Assembly: GCF_018389385.1 (NCBI RefSeq)
Contig: NZ_CP062698.1
Location: 1,553,501 to 1,617,500, forward strand
DNA: 64,000 bases
Source: Anthocerotibacter panamensis C109
GTDB lineage: Bacteria; Cyanobacteriota; Cyanobacteriia; Gloeobacterales; Anthocerotibacteraceae
Reading direction: 5' to 3'
The notes beneath the pieces were generated by a model. It saw only the letters and a list, made by a program, of their open reading frames with translations. It searched no databases and had not been told where the DNA came from. The translations under genes and the position numbers were made by a program. Shown one piece after another: positions 54,033 through 63,252 of the stretch (its first letter is position 1; every line of letters starts with the position of its first letter).

Positions 54033-54761
54033 ATGGTCCGCTTACTGCAAGAACGACGCAAAGATATCCTACCCTTGTTTGTCCTGGCTACTTTTATCTC
54101 CCAGGTCTTCGTCATCCTGCTCTTGATGTTTCAAGGTACCCTCATCAACCAACTCAGCCGCAAAGCACCACCCACCCTAGTGCAGTTAGTGGATGGTCAG
54201 GCGGTACAGGTGGGGCCTATGGATCACCTAGAGCGGACTCCTGAAATCGTTCGCCGCTTTGTGGGCGAGACGATGAGTTTGATGATGAACTGGTCCGGTA
54301 CCCTCCCTCCCGAGACTGTTGAGGAGTCGAAGGTACCCAAACCCGACCCCGGAGTCGGCATAGGGGGCAAACGCATCGCTACGGCTACTTGGCAGGCAGG
54401 GTTTGCCCTGTCCGAGGACTTCCGCCGTCCCTTTATGGAGACGCTCGCCCAACTCACCCCGCCTGAGGTTTTTGGCAATGGAACGCAGGTGGTTCTGGTC
54501 GTCCGCAATATCGGCAACCCCGAAAAAATAGGGGAGGGCCGCTGGCGCGTTGCCATGGTCGCCAATGTGGTCGTCTTCCGCAAGGACCAAGACAGTCTGG
54601 GTAAGGCTATTCCCTTTAACAAAGATATCTATGTCCGGGCTGTGGAAGCCTCTCCCACCCTGGAGAACACCACACCGCTCCAGAAGGCGATCTATCGCAT
54701 CCGCCAATCTGGACTGGAGATTTACGCGATTCGTGAACTAGAGCAAGGAGGGTTGCAATGA
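54033..54761 (+). CDS. VirB8/TraE-like T4SS core protein
   Basis: A 242-aa protein. A short cytoplasmic N-terminus and a single span (about 13-36, ILPLFVLATFISQVFVILLLM) are followed by a periplasmic domain. VRRFVGETMSLMMNWSGTLP and the C-terminal strands (RWRVAMVANVVVFRKD, PFNKDIYVRAVEAS) fit the NTF2-like fold of VirB8/TraE. The following gene starts on its stop (4-bp overlap). Assignment rests on topology and context more than on identity. Confidence 0.62.
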   Translation: MVRLLQERRKDILPLFVLATFISQVFVILLLMFQGTLINQLSRKAPPTLVQLVDGQAVQVGPMDHLERTPEIVRRFVGETMSLMMNWSGTLPPETVEESKVPKPDPGVGIGGKRIATATWQAGFALSEDFRRPFMETLAQLTPPEVFGNGTQVVLVVRNIGNPEKIGEGRWRVAMVANVVVFRKDQDSLGKAIPFNKDIYVRAVEASPTLENTTPLQKAIYRIRQSGLEIYAIRELEQGGLQ

Positions 54762-56089
54762 ACAGCAATGGGCAGCAAAAAAATCCCAACCGCCGCGCCG
54801 CCTTGGTGGGCTTTAAAGAACAACCGTCTGAGGCTGCATCTGATAGCTCGGTTCCCATAAGCCTTCCTGAAGTAGGCAGCAAACCTCTCTGGAGTAATCC
54901 CTTTGCCAAGATCGCTGTGGTCGGCAGTGCTACCTTGACGGTGGCCCTGATTCTGGGGACTTTTTTATCCAAAGGTCTACCGGGTTCGGAGAAAGCTGCT
55001 GTCAAACAGACGACCCCAGCCGCCGTGCGAACGCCGACCCTTGCAGAGACCGAGGCTCTGCCCAGCGATCCTGAGCGGGGTAAGCTCCTGACTGAACTCG
55101 CCTTGACCCGGCAGATGCAGGAGTTAGAGACCTTTAACGCCACCAAACCCACTGCCACCAAACCCGCCCCGGCCCCGCTCCCACCTCCTGCCCCGGCCCC
55201 CGCTCTAGCTCCTACGCCCTTGCCGCAAGTGCGGGCTCCTCTGCCACCTCCGGTCTTGAACATCCCCCAATCCGGCCCCGCCCAGAACCCAACAGCACAA
55301 TGGCTAGCGCTCGGTCAGGTGGGCAGCTACGGTCAGATCTCCCAAGATGGACCCGCAACGACAACGAGCAACCCCCGCAGTATCAAAGGCGGGGTCCAAA
55401 CCAACCAAGTTCCTGTGCCTGATTTCCAGGAAGAAACCCCTGTGCTGAATGGGCGGGTCTCACGCTCAGTCACCGTAGGGTCTCGTGCTCAAGGTCTACT
55501 CCTCGATCCAGTCGCTTGGGAGGGCAACAAACCTGATGTTGCGGATGAGCGGTATCTAGTGCAACTATTAACGCCGCTCATAGCCAGTGATGGTTCGGAG
55601 GCCATCAGCGGCGGTACACAACTGGTCACCATGCTCGAAAAAACCTCAGCGACAGGGGTTCTACGCCTGAGTGCCCTCGCAATACTTAACGAGGGACGAG
55701 AACAGCCCCTGCCTAAAGGGGCCATCACGGTCCGTGCTACTGGAGGTCTACCCCTTACGGCCAAGAACCTGCGCGACCGGGGCCCCGAAATTGCCTCACT
55801 CGACACCGGGCTCTTTGCACTAGCTGGAGCTGCCAAGGCAGCAGAACTCTTTAACCGGCCTGAGAGTACCACCACAATTGCTGGAATCGGCGGGCTTTCT
55901 ACTGCCACCACCAATCCTCCGCCCAATATCGTTGCTGGGGTTATCCAAGGCGGAGCAGAAATCCTGACACGGCAGATCGAGCAGCGCAACCAACTCGCCA
56001 TCCGTGAAGCCCTCAACCGGCCTAACCTCTGGGTTCTCGAAGCAGGGATCAAGGTCGAAATCTTTGTCAACCAATCCACACTCCTCTAG
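54758..56089 (+). CDS. VirB10/TrbI-like T4SS core protein
   Basis: A 443-aa bitopic protein. The N-terminal cytoplasmic part is followed by a span at about 50-70 (FAKIAVVGSATLTVALILGTFL), a Pro-rich periplasmic linker (about 125-165, alternating Pro and Ala) and a C-terminal beta-rich domain starting around residue 240. The linker lets VirB10 cross the periplasm and link inner- and outer-membrane rings. Cotranslated with the VirB8-like gene. In classical loci virB9 precedes virB10; here the VirB9-like gene follows. Confidence 0.75.
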   Translation: MNSNGQQKNPNRRAALVGFKEQPSEAASDSSVPISLPEVGSKPLWSNPFAKIAVVGSATLTVALILGTFLSKGLPGSEKAAVKQTTPAAVRTPTLAETEALPSDPERGKLLTELALTRQMQELETFNATKPTATKPAPAPLPPPAPAPALAPTPLPQVRAPLPPPVLNIPQSGPAQNPTAQWLALGQVGSYGQISQDGPATTTSNPRSIKGGVQTNQVPVPDFQEETPVLNGRVSRSVTVGSRAQGLLLDPVAWEGNKPDVADERYLVQLLTPLIASDGSEAISGGTQLVTMLEKTSATGVLRLSALAILNEGREQPLPKGAITVRATGGLPLTAKNLRDRGPEIASLDTGLFALAGAAKAAELFNRPESTTTIAGIGGLSTATTNPPPNIVAGVIQGGAEILTRQIEQRNQLAIREALNRPNLWVLEAGIKVEIFVNQSTLL

Positions 56090-56094
56090 CCATC

Positions 56095-56892
56095 ATGCAC
56101 ATATTCTCTCGCTGTTTATTAGCTACGGTGCTCCTGGTGAGCACGCGTGCACCTGCCTATGGAGCACCCGTCCGCTCCATTTTTGCCAGCCGTGCCCAGG
56201 GTCTGAACGGGCAGCCCGTAGTCGTCGTCAAGGTCTGGCCTGGATATGGCACCAATCTCAACCTCATTCCCACCGACGAGCTGATTAAGAAAGCCTGGAT
56301 CGACGACCCCTCACGGGTGGTCCTCGACTTCGACAGCCCCCTGTGCCCAGGTTCCGCAGGTAGCGGGGGAGGGGGGAATTGTGTGGGCGGCGCGAGTGTC
56401 GTCCACCTGCGCCAGATCAAAGGGCTTAAGTTTCCGGGTCTACCCACTGCCCCCGACACCCTGCTGACGCTGGTGACCGAGGGGAGTAAAGGCCGCAAGC
56501 TGTACCAATTTCGGATCGTACCGACTAAAGGGAAGCCAGAGTACCATACCCTGACGCTCCTACCCGACACTCAAGGGACACCCTTCATCGAGTTGTCCGG
56601 TCTGCGGCGCGGGACTGTAGAAGACGTCCAGCGTGGGTTAGGCGTGGCCCGCTCGCGCAAGCTCCTCAGCCCGAAAGACGCTCTGTGGCTGAAGACACAG
56701 AACTTCATCCTGGCGGTCCGCAACGGCGAGTCCGTCAATGGGGCAGCTCAGGCGGCGGGAGTCTCAATGAGTCTGGTCAACCACCTGACCGAACTGGGCC
56801 TCGAAGCAGCATTGGCTCCACCAGTTTCCCCTACCAGCTTTAGTCCTCCGCCCACCAATCAACCGGCAAGTACAACTCGCCCACCCCAATAA
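56095..56892 (+). CDS. VirB9/TraK-like secreted T4SS core protein
   Basis: A 265-aa protein with a signal peptide (about 1-23). The N-terminal module (about 25-150) has VRSIFASRAQGLNGQPVVVVKVWPGYGTNLNLIP and SRVVLDFDS. The later strands TLLTLVTEGSKGRKLYQFRI resemble VirB9/TraK, which lie under the outer membrane and bind VirB10. A helical segment follows, and the C-terminus is a Pro/Thr-rich tail. It has an internal Gly-rich insert with a CPG...NC pair. Confidence 0.6.
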   Translation: MHIFSRCLLATVLLVSTRAPAYGAPVRSIFASRAQGLNGQPVVVVKVWPGYGTNLNLIPTDELIKKAWIDDPSRVVLDFDSPLCPGSAGSGGGGNCVGGASVVHLRQIKGLKFPGLPTAPDTLLTLVTEGSKGRKLYQFRIVPTKGKPEYHTLTLLPDTQGTPFIELSGLRRGTVEDVQRGLGVARSRKLLSPKDALWLKTQNFILAVRNGESVNGAAQAAGVSMSLVNHLTELGLEAALAPPVSPTSFSPPPTNQPASTTRPPQ

Positions 56893-56913
56893 CGCAACCC
56901 TAGGAGGCAAGCA

Positions 56914-58248
56914 ATGCAGCGACGTTCCATGATTTTTTCGCTTCTTGCCGGGTCACTCCTTGCGCCCGGTCTAGTCTCAATCCAAGCCGCACCCAGTACA
57001 GCAATGCGCTACGATGGCACCCCAATCACCAACTGGGACACGTTCTGGAATGGCCTATCTTTCGGCAGTTTGCCCGCGTTTAATACAGCAGGAAGCGTCA
57101 ATCTCTCCGAGCTTTCCCCCGCGGCAGTTAACTTTGTTATGAGCAAACTAGGATACGACCCCACCAAAACCTTCACCATCATCCCCGGCCAACTCCCCAT
57201 CACCATACCCATCTCTTGGAATGCAGGAGATCTAGTGTCTCAAGCCATCCCTTTAGGGGTTGTAAACGATTTTTTTGCCACGGGGATCTCCAGTCTAAGC
57301 TTCAATAACATCGCCAGCCTTGCCGGACAATCTCTTGGTGGGCTGAATCTGGCAAGCTTCTCTCTCAGTAACTGGCAATCTATCGCCAATCTCTCGGATG
57401 CCATCCCCAGTCTGGCTGGCACCCTCCTAAGTGATTTGGAGACCGCCGCCAAACCCATCTTTGACCTCATCACCGGCATCCCCAACTTAGCAAATCAGGT
57501 TTTTGCTGGAGGATTTGCGACGCTCGGCGACGCTGTAGCAGGTGTGACTGGCCTGGGAACAACCTTTTTAAGCCAGCTCACCAATCTAACTTCTTATCCA
57601 CTGACTGCAATCAATGGCTTGGTCGATACCGCTCTTGAAAAGTTTAGAGGCTGGACTCAAAGCCTGGTCGCGCAGGTTCCTTTCCTCCAAAATATTCCCT
57701 TTGGAGCACTGGGAGGGATCTCCGGGTTTTTGAGTTTTGGTAATCTGCTAGGCAAGATCGACCTCATTCTTGGGACTAAAGAGGAGTTCCAGGGTCAGGT
57801 GGCTTCCACCGAAGCAGGCTTTGACAAAAACACAATTTCTGGGGGAGCCCGCAGTGGTTGGCGTCAGCGGTGCCAGGAGCGTAGTTGTCCGCACATCGAA
57901 TTTACCGGTCCGGGTGGGCTCAAGGGCAAGCGCGTTGCCGCCGGTTCGGTGCAAAAGGTCGAAGGGGGGCGCGGCATCCTCAAGCCGGTCAATGGTGGCA
58001 AGGAACCCACAGGCTACGAGCCCTTTAAATTTGATGGCGGGATTTTTAAGCTGGCTTTTGTCCATTCCAACCAGGACGAAGCCACAGACTCGATTCAAAT
58101 CGCCCTCTTTTTCTGCATTCGGATCACCATCCCTTTCACCAATAATCCCCACGAGACCCCCAAGTTTATTGGCCCCATCCCACTCTTTACGGTCGGAGTA
58201 AATCAATTGATCCCGCTACCGGGCTTTGCTGCGGATGTGTTGACCTGA
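56914..58248 (+). CDS. Large secreted hypothetical protein at the end of the T4SS run
   Basis: A 444-aa protein with a signal peptide (about 1-26, ending IQAA). The N-terminal half contains NWDTFWNGLSFGSLPAF and NFVMSKLGYDPTKTFTIIPG. Leu/Ser/Asn-rich amphipathic helices fill the middle (ASFSLSNWQSIANLSDAI, LSQLTNLTSYPLTAINGL). A C-terminal beta-rich part contains CQERSCPHIEF and FFCIRITIPFTNN. The Cys residues could form disulfides. AGGAGGC precedes the ATG. Unknown family; its position suggests a T4SS surface or pilus-associated component. Confidence 0.6.
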   Translation: MQRRSMIFSLLAGSLLAPGLVSIQAAPSTAMRYDGTPITNWDTFWNGLSFGSLPAFNTAGSVNLSELSPAAVNFVMSKLGYDPTKTFTIIPGQLPITIPISWNAGDLVSQAIPLGVVNDFFATGISSLSFNNIASLAGQSLGGLNLASFSLSNWQSIANLSDAIPSLAGTLLSDLETAAKPIFDLITGIPNLANQVFAGGFATLGDAVAGVTGLGTTFLSQLTNLTSYPLTAINGLVDTALEKFRGWTQSLVAQVPFLQNIPFGALGGISGFLSFGNLLGKIDLILGTKEEFQGQVASTEAGFDKNTISGGARSGWRQRCQERSCPHIEFTGPGGLKGKRVAAGSVQKVEGGRGILKPVNGGKEPTGYEPFKFDGGIFKLAFVHSNQDEATDSIQIALFFCIRITIPFTNNPHETPKFIGPIPLFTVGVNQLIPLPGFAADVLT

Positions 58249-58251
58249 TAT

Positions 58252-58267
58252 GGGTGCTCAAACACCC
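58252..58267 (+). terminator. Weak hairpin after the T4SS run
   Basis: GGGTG (58252-58256) pairs with CACCC (58263-58267) around a 6-nt loop, followed by C and TAGTATAAAA. The stem is only 5 bp and there is no T-tract, so termination here is uncertain. Confidence 0.25.
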
Positions 58268-58342
58268 CCCTAGTATAAAAGCTTTATGGGAGAAACCGGC
58301 CCAGAGGGGTTAGGCTAGTCCTAGTCGCATTCCGTAGTGTAG

Positions 58343-58861
58343 ATGACTATCCAAATCCACGCTTTGCTGGCTCTGCTCCTGGTCTCAGAACTCACCGGAC
58401 CAGCCCTCGCTCAAACCTCCCTTTCGCAAAGCTTGCCCATCGCCGCCCGAGTAGCATTGAGCGGGCAGGTCATTGAGTTGGAAGTAGCCCGCACCGAACA
58501 GCAGCAGCAGATTGGCCTGATGGGTCGCCAGAACCTGCCTGCCAACCGAGGGATGGTTTTTCTTTTTGACTCGCCTCGGTTCACTCGATTTTGGATGGGC
58601 TATTGCTTTATTCCGCTGGATATGATTTTTATTCGTAAGGGCCGGATTGTGGAATTTGCCCAGAGTGCCCAGCCCTGCCCGACCGGGGAGAATTGCCCCC
58701 AGTACCCGCCCAAAGGAGTTTTGGCGGATCAGGTCCTCGAACTCAAAGCAGGTCAAGTCCAAGCCCTCAAGCTCAAAATCAATGACCCAATCTCGTTTAA
58801 ATTTTTCAGTGCCGAAGCCCCGCTCCCGCTCTCACAGCAGAGAGACCCTGGCCTAAAATAG
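58343..58861 (+). CDS. Exported DUF192-family protein
   Basis: A 172-aa protein with a signal peptide (about 1-24, ending ALAQ) and the DUF192 domain: [34 protein letters not shown], then [15 protein letters not shown] and [15 protein letters not shown]192 proteins are small periplasmic beta-barrels of unknown role. Here two Cys (PCPTGENC) fall in the CPxGxxCPxY loop seen in cyanobacterial members. The rlmN gene starts 7 bp after its stop. Confidence 0.87.
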   Translation: MTIQIHALLALLLVSELTGPALAQTSLSQSLPIAARVALSGQVIELEVARTEQQQQIGLMGRQNLPANRGMVFLFDSPRFTRFWMGYCFIPLDMIFIRKGRIVEFAQSAQPCPTGENCPQYPPKGVLADQVLELKAGQVQALKLKINDPISFKFFSAEAPLPLSQQRDPGLK

Positions 58862-58868
58862 AGCTATC

Positions 58869-59924
58869 ATGTCCGCACTCCAAGCCCTGCCTCTATTGGG
58901 GCAATCCTACGACGAACTCGAACTGTGGCTCACCAGTCTGGGTGAACCAGCCTACCGTGCCCGCCAACTACACCAGTGGCTCTATACCCGTAACCTCCAA
59001 AGCCTCCAGGAGGTCACTGTCTTCTCCAAGCGTTGGCGCGAAGCGCACGCCGATGTGCCTGTAGGTCGCTCGAAAGTCTTACTCAAGACTCCTAGTAGGG
59101 ACGGGACGGTAAAGTACTTGCTCGGCCTCAAAGATGGTGAGACCATCGAGGCTGTGGGGATTCCGACCGCCAAACGCCTGAGTGTATGCGTCTCCTCCCA
59201 GGTAGGTTGTCCGATGGCCTGTACTTTTTGTGCTACAGGGAAGTCCGGCTTTGCCCGCAACCTTGAGGTCCACGAGATCCTCGATCAGGTCTTGACCGTC
59301 CAGGCAGACTTTGGGCGCAGGGTCACCCATATTGTCTTTATGGGCATGGGTGAACCGCTCCTAAACCTCAAAAACCTCTACACCACCGTCCTACGCCTCA
59401 ACCAGGACTTGGGCATCTCCCAGCGCAACATCACCATTTCTACTGTGGGGGTGAAAGGGCGCATCCAGGCTCTAGCCCAGTACAAGCTCCAGACCACCCT
59501 CGCCGTCTCGCTCCATGCCCCCAACCAGCAACTGCGCTGCCAACTCATCCCCACCGCCGCGTTCTATCCCATCGAAGCCTTGCTTGCTGAGTGCCAAGTC
59601 TACGTCGAACTGACTGGTCGCCGCCTGACTTTTGAGTATACGCTGCTCAAAAATATCAATGACCAGCAAGCGCACGCCCGCGAATTAGCCCATCGGGTCC
59701 GGGGTTTCCAGAGCCACATCAACCTCATCCCTTACAATCCCATCTCGGACGCAGACTACCAGCGTCCCAGCCCCCGCCAGATCCAAACCTTCCTCCAAGT
59801 CCTAGAGAACCAACGCATCCCAGCTTCTGTACGTCAGACTCGGGGCGTAGAAGAGTCCTCTGCCTGCGGCCAACTGCGCCGTCAGACCCTACCTGAGCAG
59901 GAATTCGTCCCGGAGTGCTCTTAA
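58869..59924 (+). CDS. rlmN: 23S rRNA/tRNA adenine-C2 methyltransferase RlmN
   Basis: A 351-aa radical SAM enzyme that methylates A2503 of 23S rRNA and A37 of some tRNAs. The iron-sulfur cluster ligands C114, C118 and C121 form CxxxCxxC; GMGEPLLN is the SAM motif. A C-terminal SSACGQLR provides the resolving Cys. The stop overlaps the convergent hybrid kinase by 4 bp. Complete, normal length for the family. Confidence 0.94.
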   Translation: MSALQALPLLGQSYDELELWLTSLGEPAYRARQLHQWLYTRNLQSLQEVTVFSKRWREAHADVPVGRSKVLLKTPSRDGTVKYLLGLKDGETIEAVGIPTAKRLSVCVSSQVGCPMACTFCATGKSGFARNLEVHEILDQVLTVQADFGRRVTHIVFMGMGEPLLNLKNLYTTVLRLNQDLGISQRNITISTVGVKGRIQALAQYKLQTTLAVSLHAPNQQLRCQLIPTAAFYPIEALLAECQVYVELTGRRLTFEYTLLKNINDQQAHARELAHRVRGFQSHINLIPYNPISDADYQRPSPRQIQTFLQVLENQRIPASVRQTRGVEESSACGQLRRQTLPEQEFVPECS

Positions 59925-61093
59925 TTGTTGCGGTTCGAGGGAAAGTACGCCGTAAAAGTGCTGCCCTGACCGACTACACTCTGGAGCGAGACGCGCCCGC
60001 CATGGGCTTCGACAATCTGCCGGGTGTGGTGTAGCCCCAGACCACTCCCGCCCTTGAAGTGCTGACCTTGAGCAAAGCGTTCGAAGAGGACTTCCTGCTC
60101 ACGTTCAGAGATCCCCGGACCCGTGTCCCACACCGCAAACTGAACCCCACCCAAGAAAGGCCGCGCCTCCAGCACGACGCGCCCACTCGGTTCTGTAAAC
60201 TTGATGGCATTGCCCAGAAGATTTTGCAGAACCCGGCGGACCTCAATGCGGTCGGCATAGACTTCTCGGAAGCTTGGATGGAGCTGAAGTTGGAAGTCCA
60301 AGTCTTTCTCCTGAGCCAAACTTTTAAATTCCTGGTAAACCTCTTGGAGTAACTCAACGCCATTAAATTCCATGAAGTGCAGCGTTTTGCGCCCCGCGTC
60401 GTAGCGGTAGATCTCCAGGAGGTTGTTGGTCATGGTGAGCAGGTGTTGGTTGCTCTTGCGCAGGTTGGTGATAGCCTCCGAAACCTCGACAGCCACCGGA
60501 CCTAGGGCTTCTTCCAGAATCAATTGCAGCATGCGGTCAGCCGCTACAAGGGGTGTCCTGAGGTCGTGGGTGAGCCGGGAGACAAAGTCCTCGCGCTGAC
60601 GGGCAATGAAGTCCCGCTCGTCAAGGCTATGCTTGAGCCTGAGAAGCGAACGGACCCGCGCCAGTAATTCATCGTGATCTAAGGGCTTACGCAGAAATTC
60701 GTCAGCCCCCGCATCCAACCCCTCCACCAAATTGGTCTTGTCTGAGGCGGTGATGAGCAAGACGGGGATGAAGCCCAACTCCTTGCGAGCCTTGAGGCGG
60801 CGCGTAGTCTCAATACCATTAAGTCCAGGCATCATGACATCCAACAAAACAAGCGCAGGGGGATGCTCCTGAATCTTTTTCAGAGCTTCCAGACCGCTTG
60901 TGGCTGTGTCAATCTCGTAGCCTTCCTGGAGTAAAATAGCCTCGATCAAGGCAATGTTGTCGGGGAAATCATCTACCACCAGAATACGGTCCGGCTTGGG
61001 AGGCTGCACTTTACTCGTGTAGGGGATTTGTGCAGCCGATGTTTGCGCAGTTTTCACAGGGTCCTCCGCGTGGGGTGTCCGGGACGTATGCAT
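59921..61093 (-). CDS. Response regulator receiver-histidine kinase hybrid
   Basis: A 390-aa cytoplasmic protein. A receiver domain (about 36-150) has D85 in [15 protein letters not shown] and the Lys in FLRKPLDH. A linker then leads to the dimerisation domain with H176 in [13 protein letters not shown], and the ATPase domain ([40 protein letters not shown]). With the receiver first, the kinase is probably gated by phosphorylation from another kinase. The start overlaps no gene; the NarL-type regulator lies 99 bp upstream on the same strand, so they may form one phosphorelay. Confidence 0.9.
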   Translation of the reverse strand: MHTSRTPHAEDPVKTAQTSAAQIPYTSKVQPPKPDRILVVDDFPDNIALIEAILLQEGYEIDTATSGLEALKKIQEHPPALVLLDVMMPGLNGIETTRRLKARKELGFIPVLLITASDKTNLVEGLDAGADEFLRKPLDHDELLARVRSLLRLKHSLDERDFIARQREDFVSRLTHDLRTPLVAADRMLQLILEEALGPVAVEVSEAITNLRKSNQHLLTMTNNLLEIYRYDAGRKTLHFMEFNGVELLQEVYQEFKSLAQEKDLDFQLQLHPSFREVYADRIEVRRVLQNLLGNAIKFTEPSGRVVLEARPFLGGVQFAVWDTGPGISEREQEVLFERFAQGQHFKGGSGLGLHHTRQIVEAHGGRVSLQSVVGQGSTFTAYFPSNRNN

Positions 61094-61192
61094 GGTTGAC
61101 CAAGCGCGTCGAACGCATAGATAAACAAATCTATTAGTATGATCTCACAGCACGATGGGTAGCTGCATACCCACACAGATAGAGCCTCGCAC

Positions 61193-61900
61193 TCAGGAGA
61201 CCAGTCCTGAACGAAGAGCACGGACAGCAGCTTGAGCACGGTCATCGACGCATAATTTGCTGAGGATATTGCGGACATGGGTCTTGACTGTACCTACTGT
61301 AACGTATAATTTCTCTGCTATAGTCTGGTTGCTACAACCTTGAACGATGAGTTCTAGGACTTCAAGCTCCCGCTTGGTGAGCGGATAAGCCTCCAGGATC
61401 TCGGCGTACTCGCTGCCCTCGGCTTGAATGGTCACCAATTCATCACCCGCAGGCGGACTCGCTGCCTTGAGTTGCTTGAGGACTTTGCCTGCAACTGCCG
61501 GGTCTAGCCAAGAAACCCCTTCCAAGGTAACTTGCATAGCGAGTAATAGATTCTCTTTGGCGATATCTTTCATGCAGTAGGAGTCCGCACCCGCTGCAAA
61601 GGCTGCCATTACCGTCTCTTCCATGTCCTGTAGGGTTAGGATTACCACGCGCACTTGAGGATAGTGGCTTTTGATCTGTCGTGTTACCTCAACCCCATCC
61701 ATATCTGGAAGACCAATATCCACCAGAGCAATGTCGGGCTGAGACTGTTCGACAGCAGCTAGCCCCTGCCTACCGTTGGCGGCTTCTCCCACCACTTCAA
61801 AGCCCTCTTTGCGTAGGGTGAGTTTCATCCCAGCGCGGGTGAGGTCATGGTCTTCAATCAGAACAACGCGGATGGATTCCTCTCTCACGGCGGTCACCAC
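61193..61900 (-). CDS. NarL/LuxR-family response regulator
   Basis: A 235-aa regulator. The receiver (about 10-130) has E/D residues near 16-18, D61 in LVDIGLPDMDG and the Lys in YCMKDIAKE. The DNA-binding LuxR helix-turn-helix (about 173-220) reads LTKRELEVLELIVQGCSNQTIAEKL then VGTVKTHVRNILSKL. An insert between the domains (about 145-170) is longer than usual, similar to cyanobacterial members. It is upstream of the hybrid kinase on the same strand. Confidence 0.92.
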   Translation of the reverse strand: MVTAVREESIRVVLIEDHDLTRAGMKLTLRKEGFEVVGEAANGRQGLAAVEQSQPDIALVDIGLPDMDGVEVTRQIKSHYPQVRVVILTLQDMEETVMAAFAAGADSYCMKDIAKENLLLAMQVTLEGVSWLDPAVAGKVLKQLKAASPPAGDELVTIQAEGSEYAEILEAYPLTKRELEVLELIVQGCSNQTIAEKLYVTVGTVKTHVRNILSKLCVDDRAQAAVRALRSGLVS

Positions 61901-62344
61901 GCAACAAAGACAGGATTGGGTTTATTAAAACACAACAACCTCTCAGCGGTCCAAACATTTAGACCAGAAAGATTCATGTGTTTTTTGCACCACGCACTAT
62001 CTTTAAGTATTTCAAGACAAAGCAAAACAACCCCCGGTGGCCTATCTATAGTTAGGGTAAAGCTAGACTACAACTCAGCACAAAACATGGAGGTTTTTAG
62101 GGGGAGGTACAGCCCTTTTCCTCTACAGCCTAGGAGTCAAGGCCAGACCTCGCCTCTATCCTGTGATAGATGCTGCTGAAGAACCCTTGTGCTGAAGCAC
62201 ATAATCTTTGCACTCAGCACACACGATGCACCGCGAAGCATCTCTAAATCCTACTTTGTCTGGGTTGGTGTAGTGTCAGATAGACCTGACTGCTTGCCTC
62301 TATTCGTCCTAGCTACTTATTATTGCTCAACAGTGTGGTTGATT
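61901..62344. other. Intergenic, nothing recognised
   Basis: About 440 bp between the NarL-type regulator and the ISAs1 left end. Only a 110-codon frame with poor composition spans part of it (rejected). No RNA gene or terminator was identified. Confidence 0.5.
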
Positions 62345-62361
62345 CAGGGTAAACGCATCTA
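62345..62361 (+). repeat. Left terminal inverted repeat of the ISAs1 remnant
   Basis: CAGGGTAAACGCATCTA, exact reverse complement of 63115-63131. Confidence 0.85.
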
Positions 62362-62456
62362 AAAATATTTGAAAAATTAGCGAGTTCATGGGTCCACTTT
62401 TTACCTCAATTCCCTATTGTCTCGCGCAAGTTAACGCCTGAGGTAATAATTACTGC

Positions 62457-62561
62457 CTAAATCAGGACCTGACCATTGATCAATAGTCCAGCTTGCTTCT
62501 GAATCTGGTTCATTTTCCCAGTAGAGATTGACTCAAGGGCTTCTTGAGTCTTAGGATTCAT
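62457..62561 (-). CDS. Possible 34-aa peptide gene inside the IS remnant
   Basis: ATG at 62561 on the reverse strand opens 34 codons rich in Gln, Gly, Ile and Asn, starting MNPKTQEALES and ending in LLINGQVLI. It lies between the transposase stop (62572) and the left inverted repeat, a region normally very short in ISAs1 elements. There is no family match, and chance cannot be excluded. Confidence 0.2.
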   Translation of the reverse strand: MNPKTQEALESISTGKMNQIQKQAGLLINGQVLI

Positions 62562-62571
62562 TGTCTTCTAC

Positions 62572-63046
62572 CTATACCTTTGTGATCTTTGCTATGTACT
62601 CGTTATCCAAACCCGCGCGATAGCACTTCATCGCTATACTGGAACGTACACTCTTCTCTTGATTCAGTAAACTCAACGACAGCCGACGGAGCAACGTAAA
62701 TTTGATTTGAGCGCTAAGCTATAGTCTGCGCCTTGCTCTACAATCTGCCAATATTCTGCACCCAATTGAGAAAACATGGTTGGACTTGCTCAGGCTGTAA
62801 GCGAGAAAACACGCGGGCGAAGGTGTCATGAGAAGGAATACCGTTCGGTAGGGCGAGGAAAGTCTTTAGCCAATCAAGCTTAGCCTCCCCATAAGTCTTA
62901 AGGTCCTGCCAACCATCAGCACCGCTAATGACGGCAAGAATAGCGATGGCGATAATGTCAATGAGCAGATGGTCTTTGGTTCGATCTATCCTCGGGTCTT
63001 CCACAACACTAAAGTGCTTAAGAGTAGCGCTAAGTGGTGTGCTCAT
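62572..63046 (-). pseudogene. ISAs1-family transposase, frameshifted and deleted
   Basis: Codons 1-102 give the N-terminal helper domain (HFSVVEDPRIDRTKDHLL, IAILAVISGADGW, GIPSHDTFARVFSRLQPEQ). After a stop at 62738, C-terminal pieces appear in other frames: QIVEQGADYSLALKSNL (from the catalytic core) and LRRLSLSLLNQEKSV...IAMKCYRAGLDNEYIAKITKV (the end of the protein). Most of the catalytic domain is missing. Inactive. Confidence 0.85.
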
Positions 63047-63114
63047 GAGCTGCTCCTGAGGTCAAGAGGTACACAAAGTGAGCCTTATACAACACTCTAA
63101 GAATCGAAAAAATC

Positions 63115-63131
63115 TAGATGCGTTTACCCTG
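63115..63131 (-). repeat. Right terminal inverted repeat of the ISAs1 remnant
   Basis: TAGATGCGTTTACCCTG, exact reverse complement of 62345-62361, about 70 bp upstream of the transposase start. Confidence 0.85.
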
Positions 63132-63252
63132 GGCCTTATCCTCTGCTAGAGGCGGTGACTATGGTAGTCCCATCAGCACCGCACATTGACAGTCCTTAGC
63201 CGCTTCCGGTAGGGTGAGAAGACAACTAAGACACTATACTAAAGGATCAGCC

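Larger units (their letters stand above)
62345..63131 (-). mobile_element. ISAs1-family insertion sequence, internally deleted
   Basis: A 787-bp element bounded by perfect 17-bp inverted repeats, CAGGGTAAACGCATCTA at 62345-62361 and its reverse complement at 63115-63131. Intact ISAs1-family elements are about 1.2 kb, so roughly a third is missing. No target-site duplication was visible. It contains a broken transposase gene and a short unexplained ORF. Confidence 0.85.

Noticed and set aside
61847-62179. 110-codon plus-strand ORF
   Set aside because: Odd composition, no ribosome-binding site, and it starts antisense to the NarL-type regulator.
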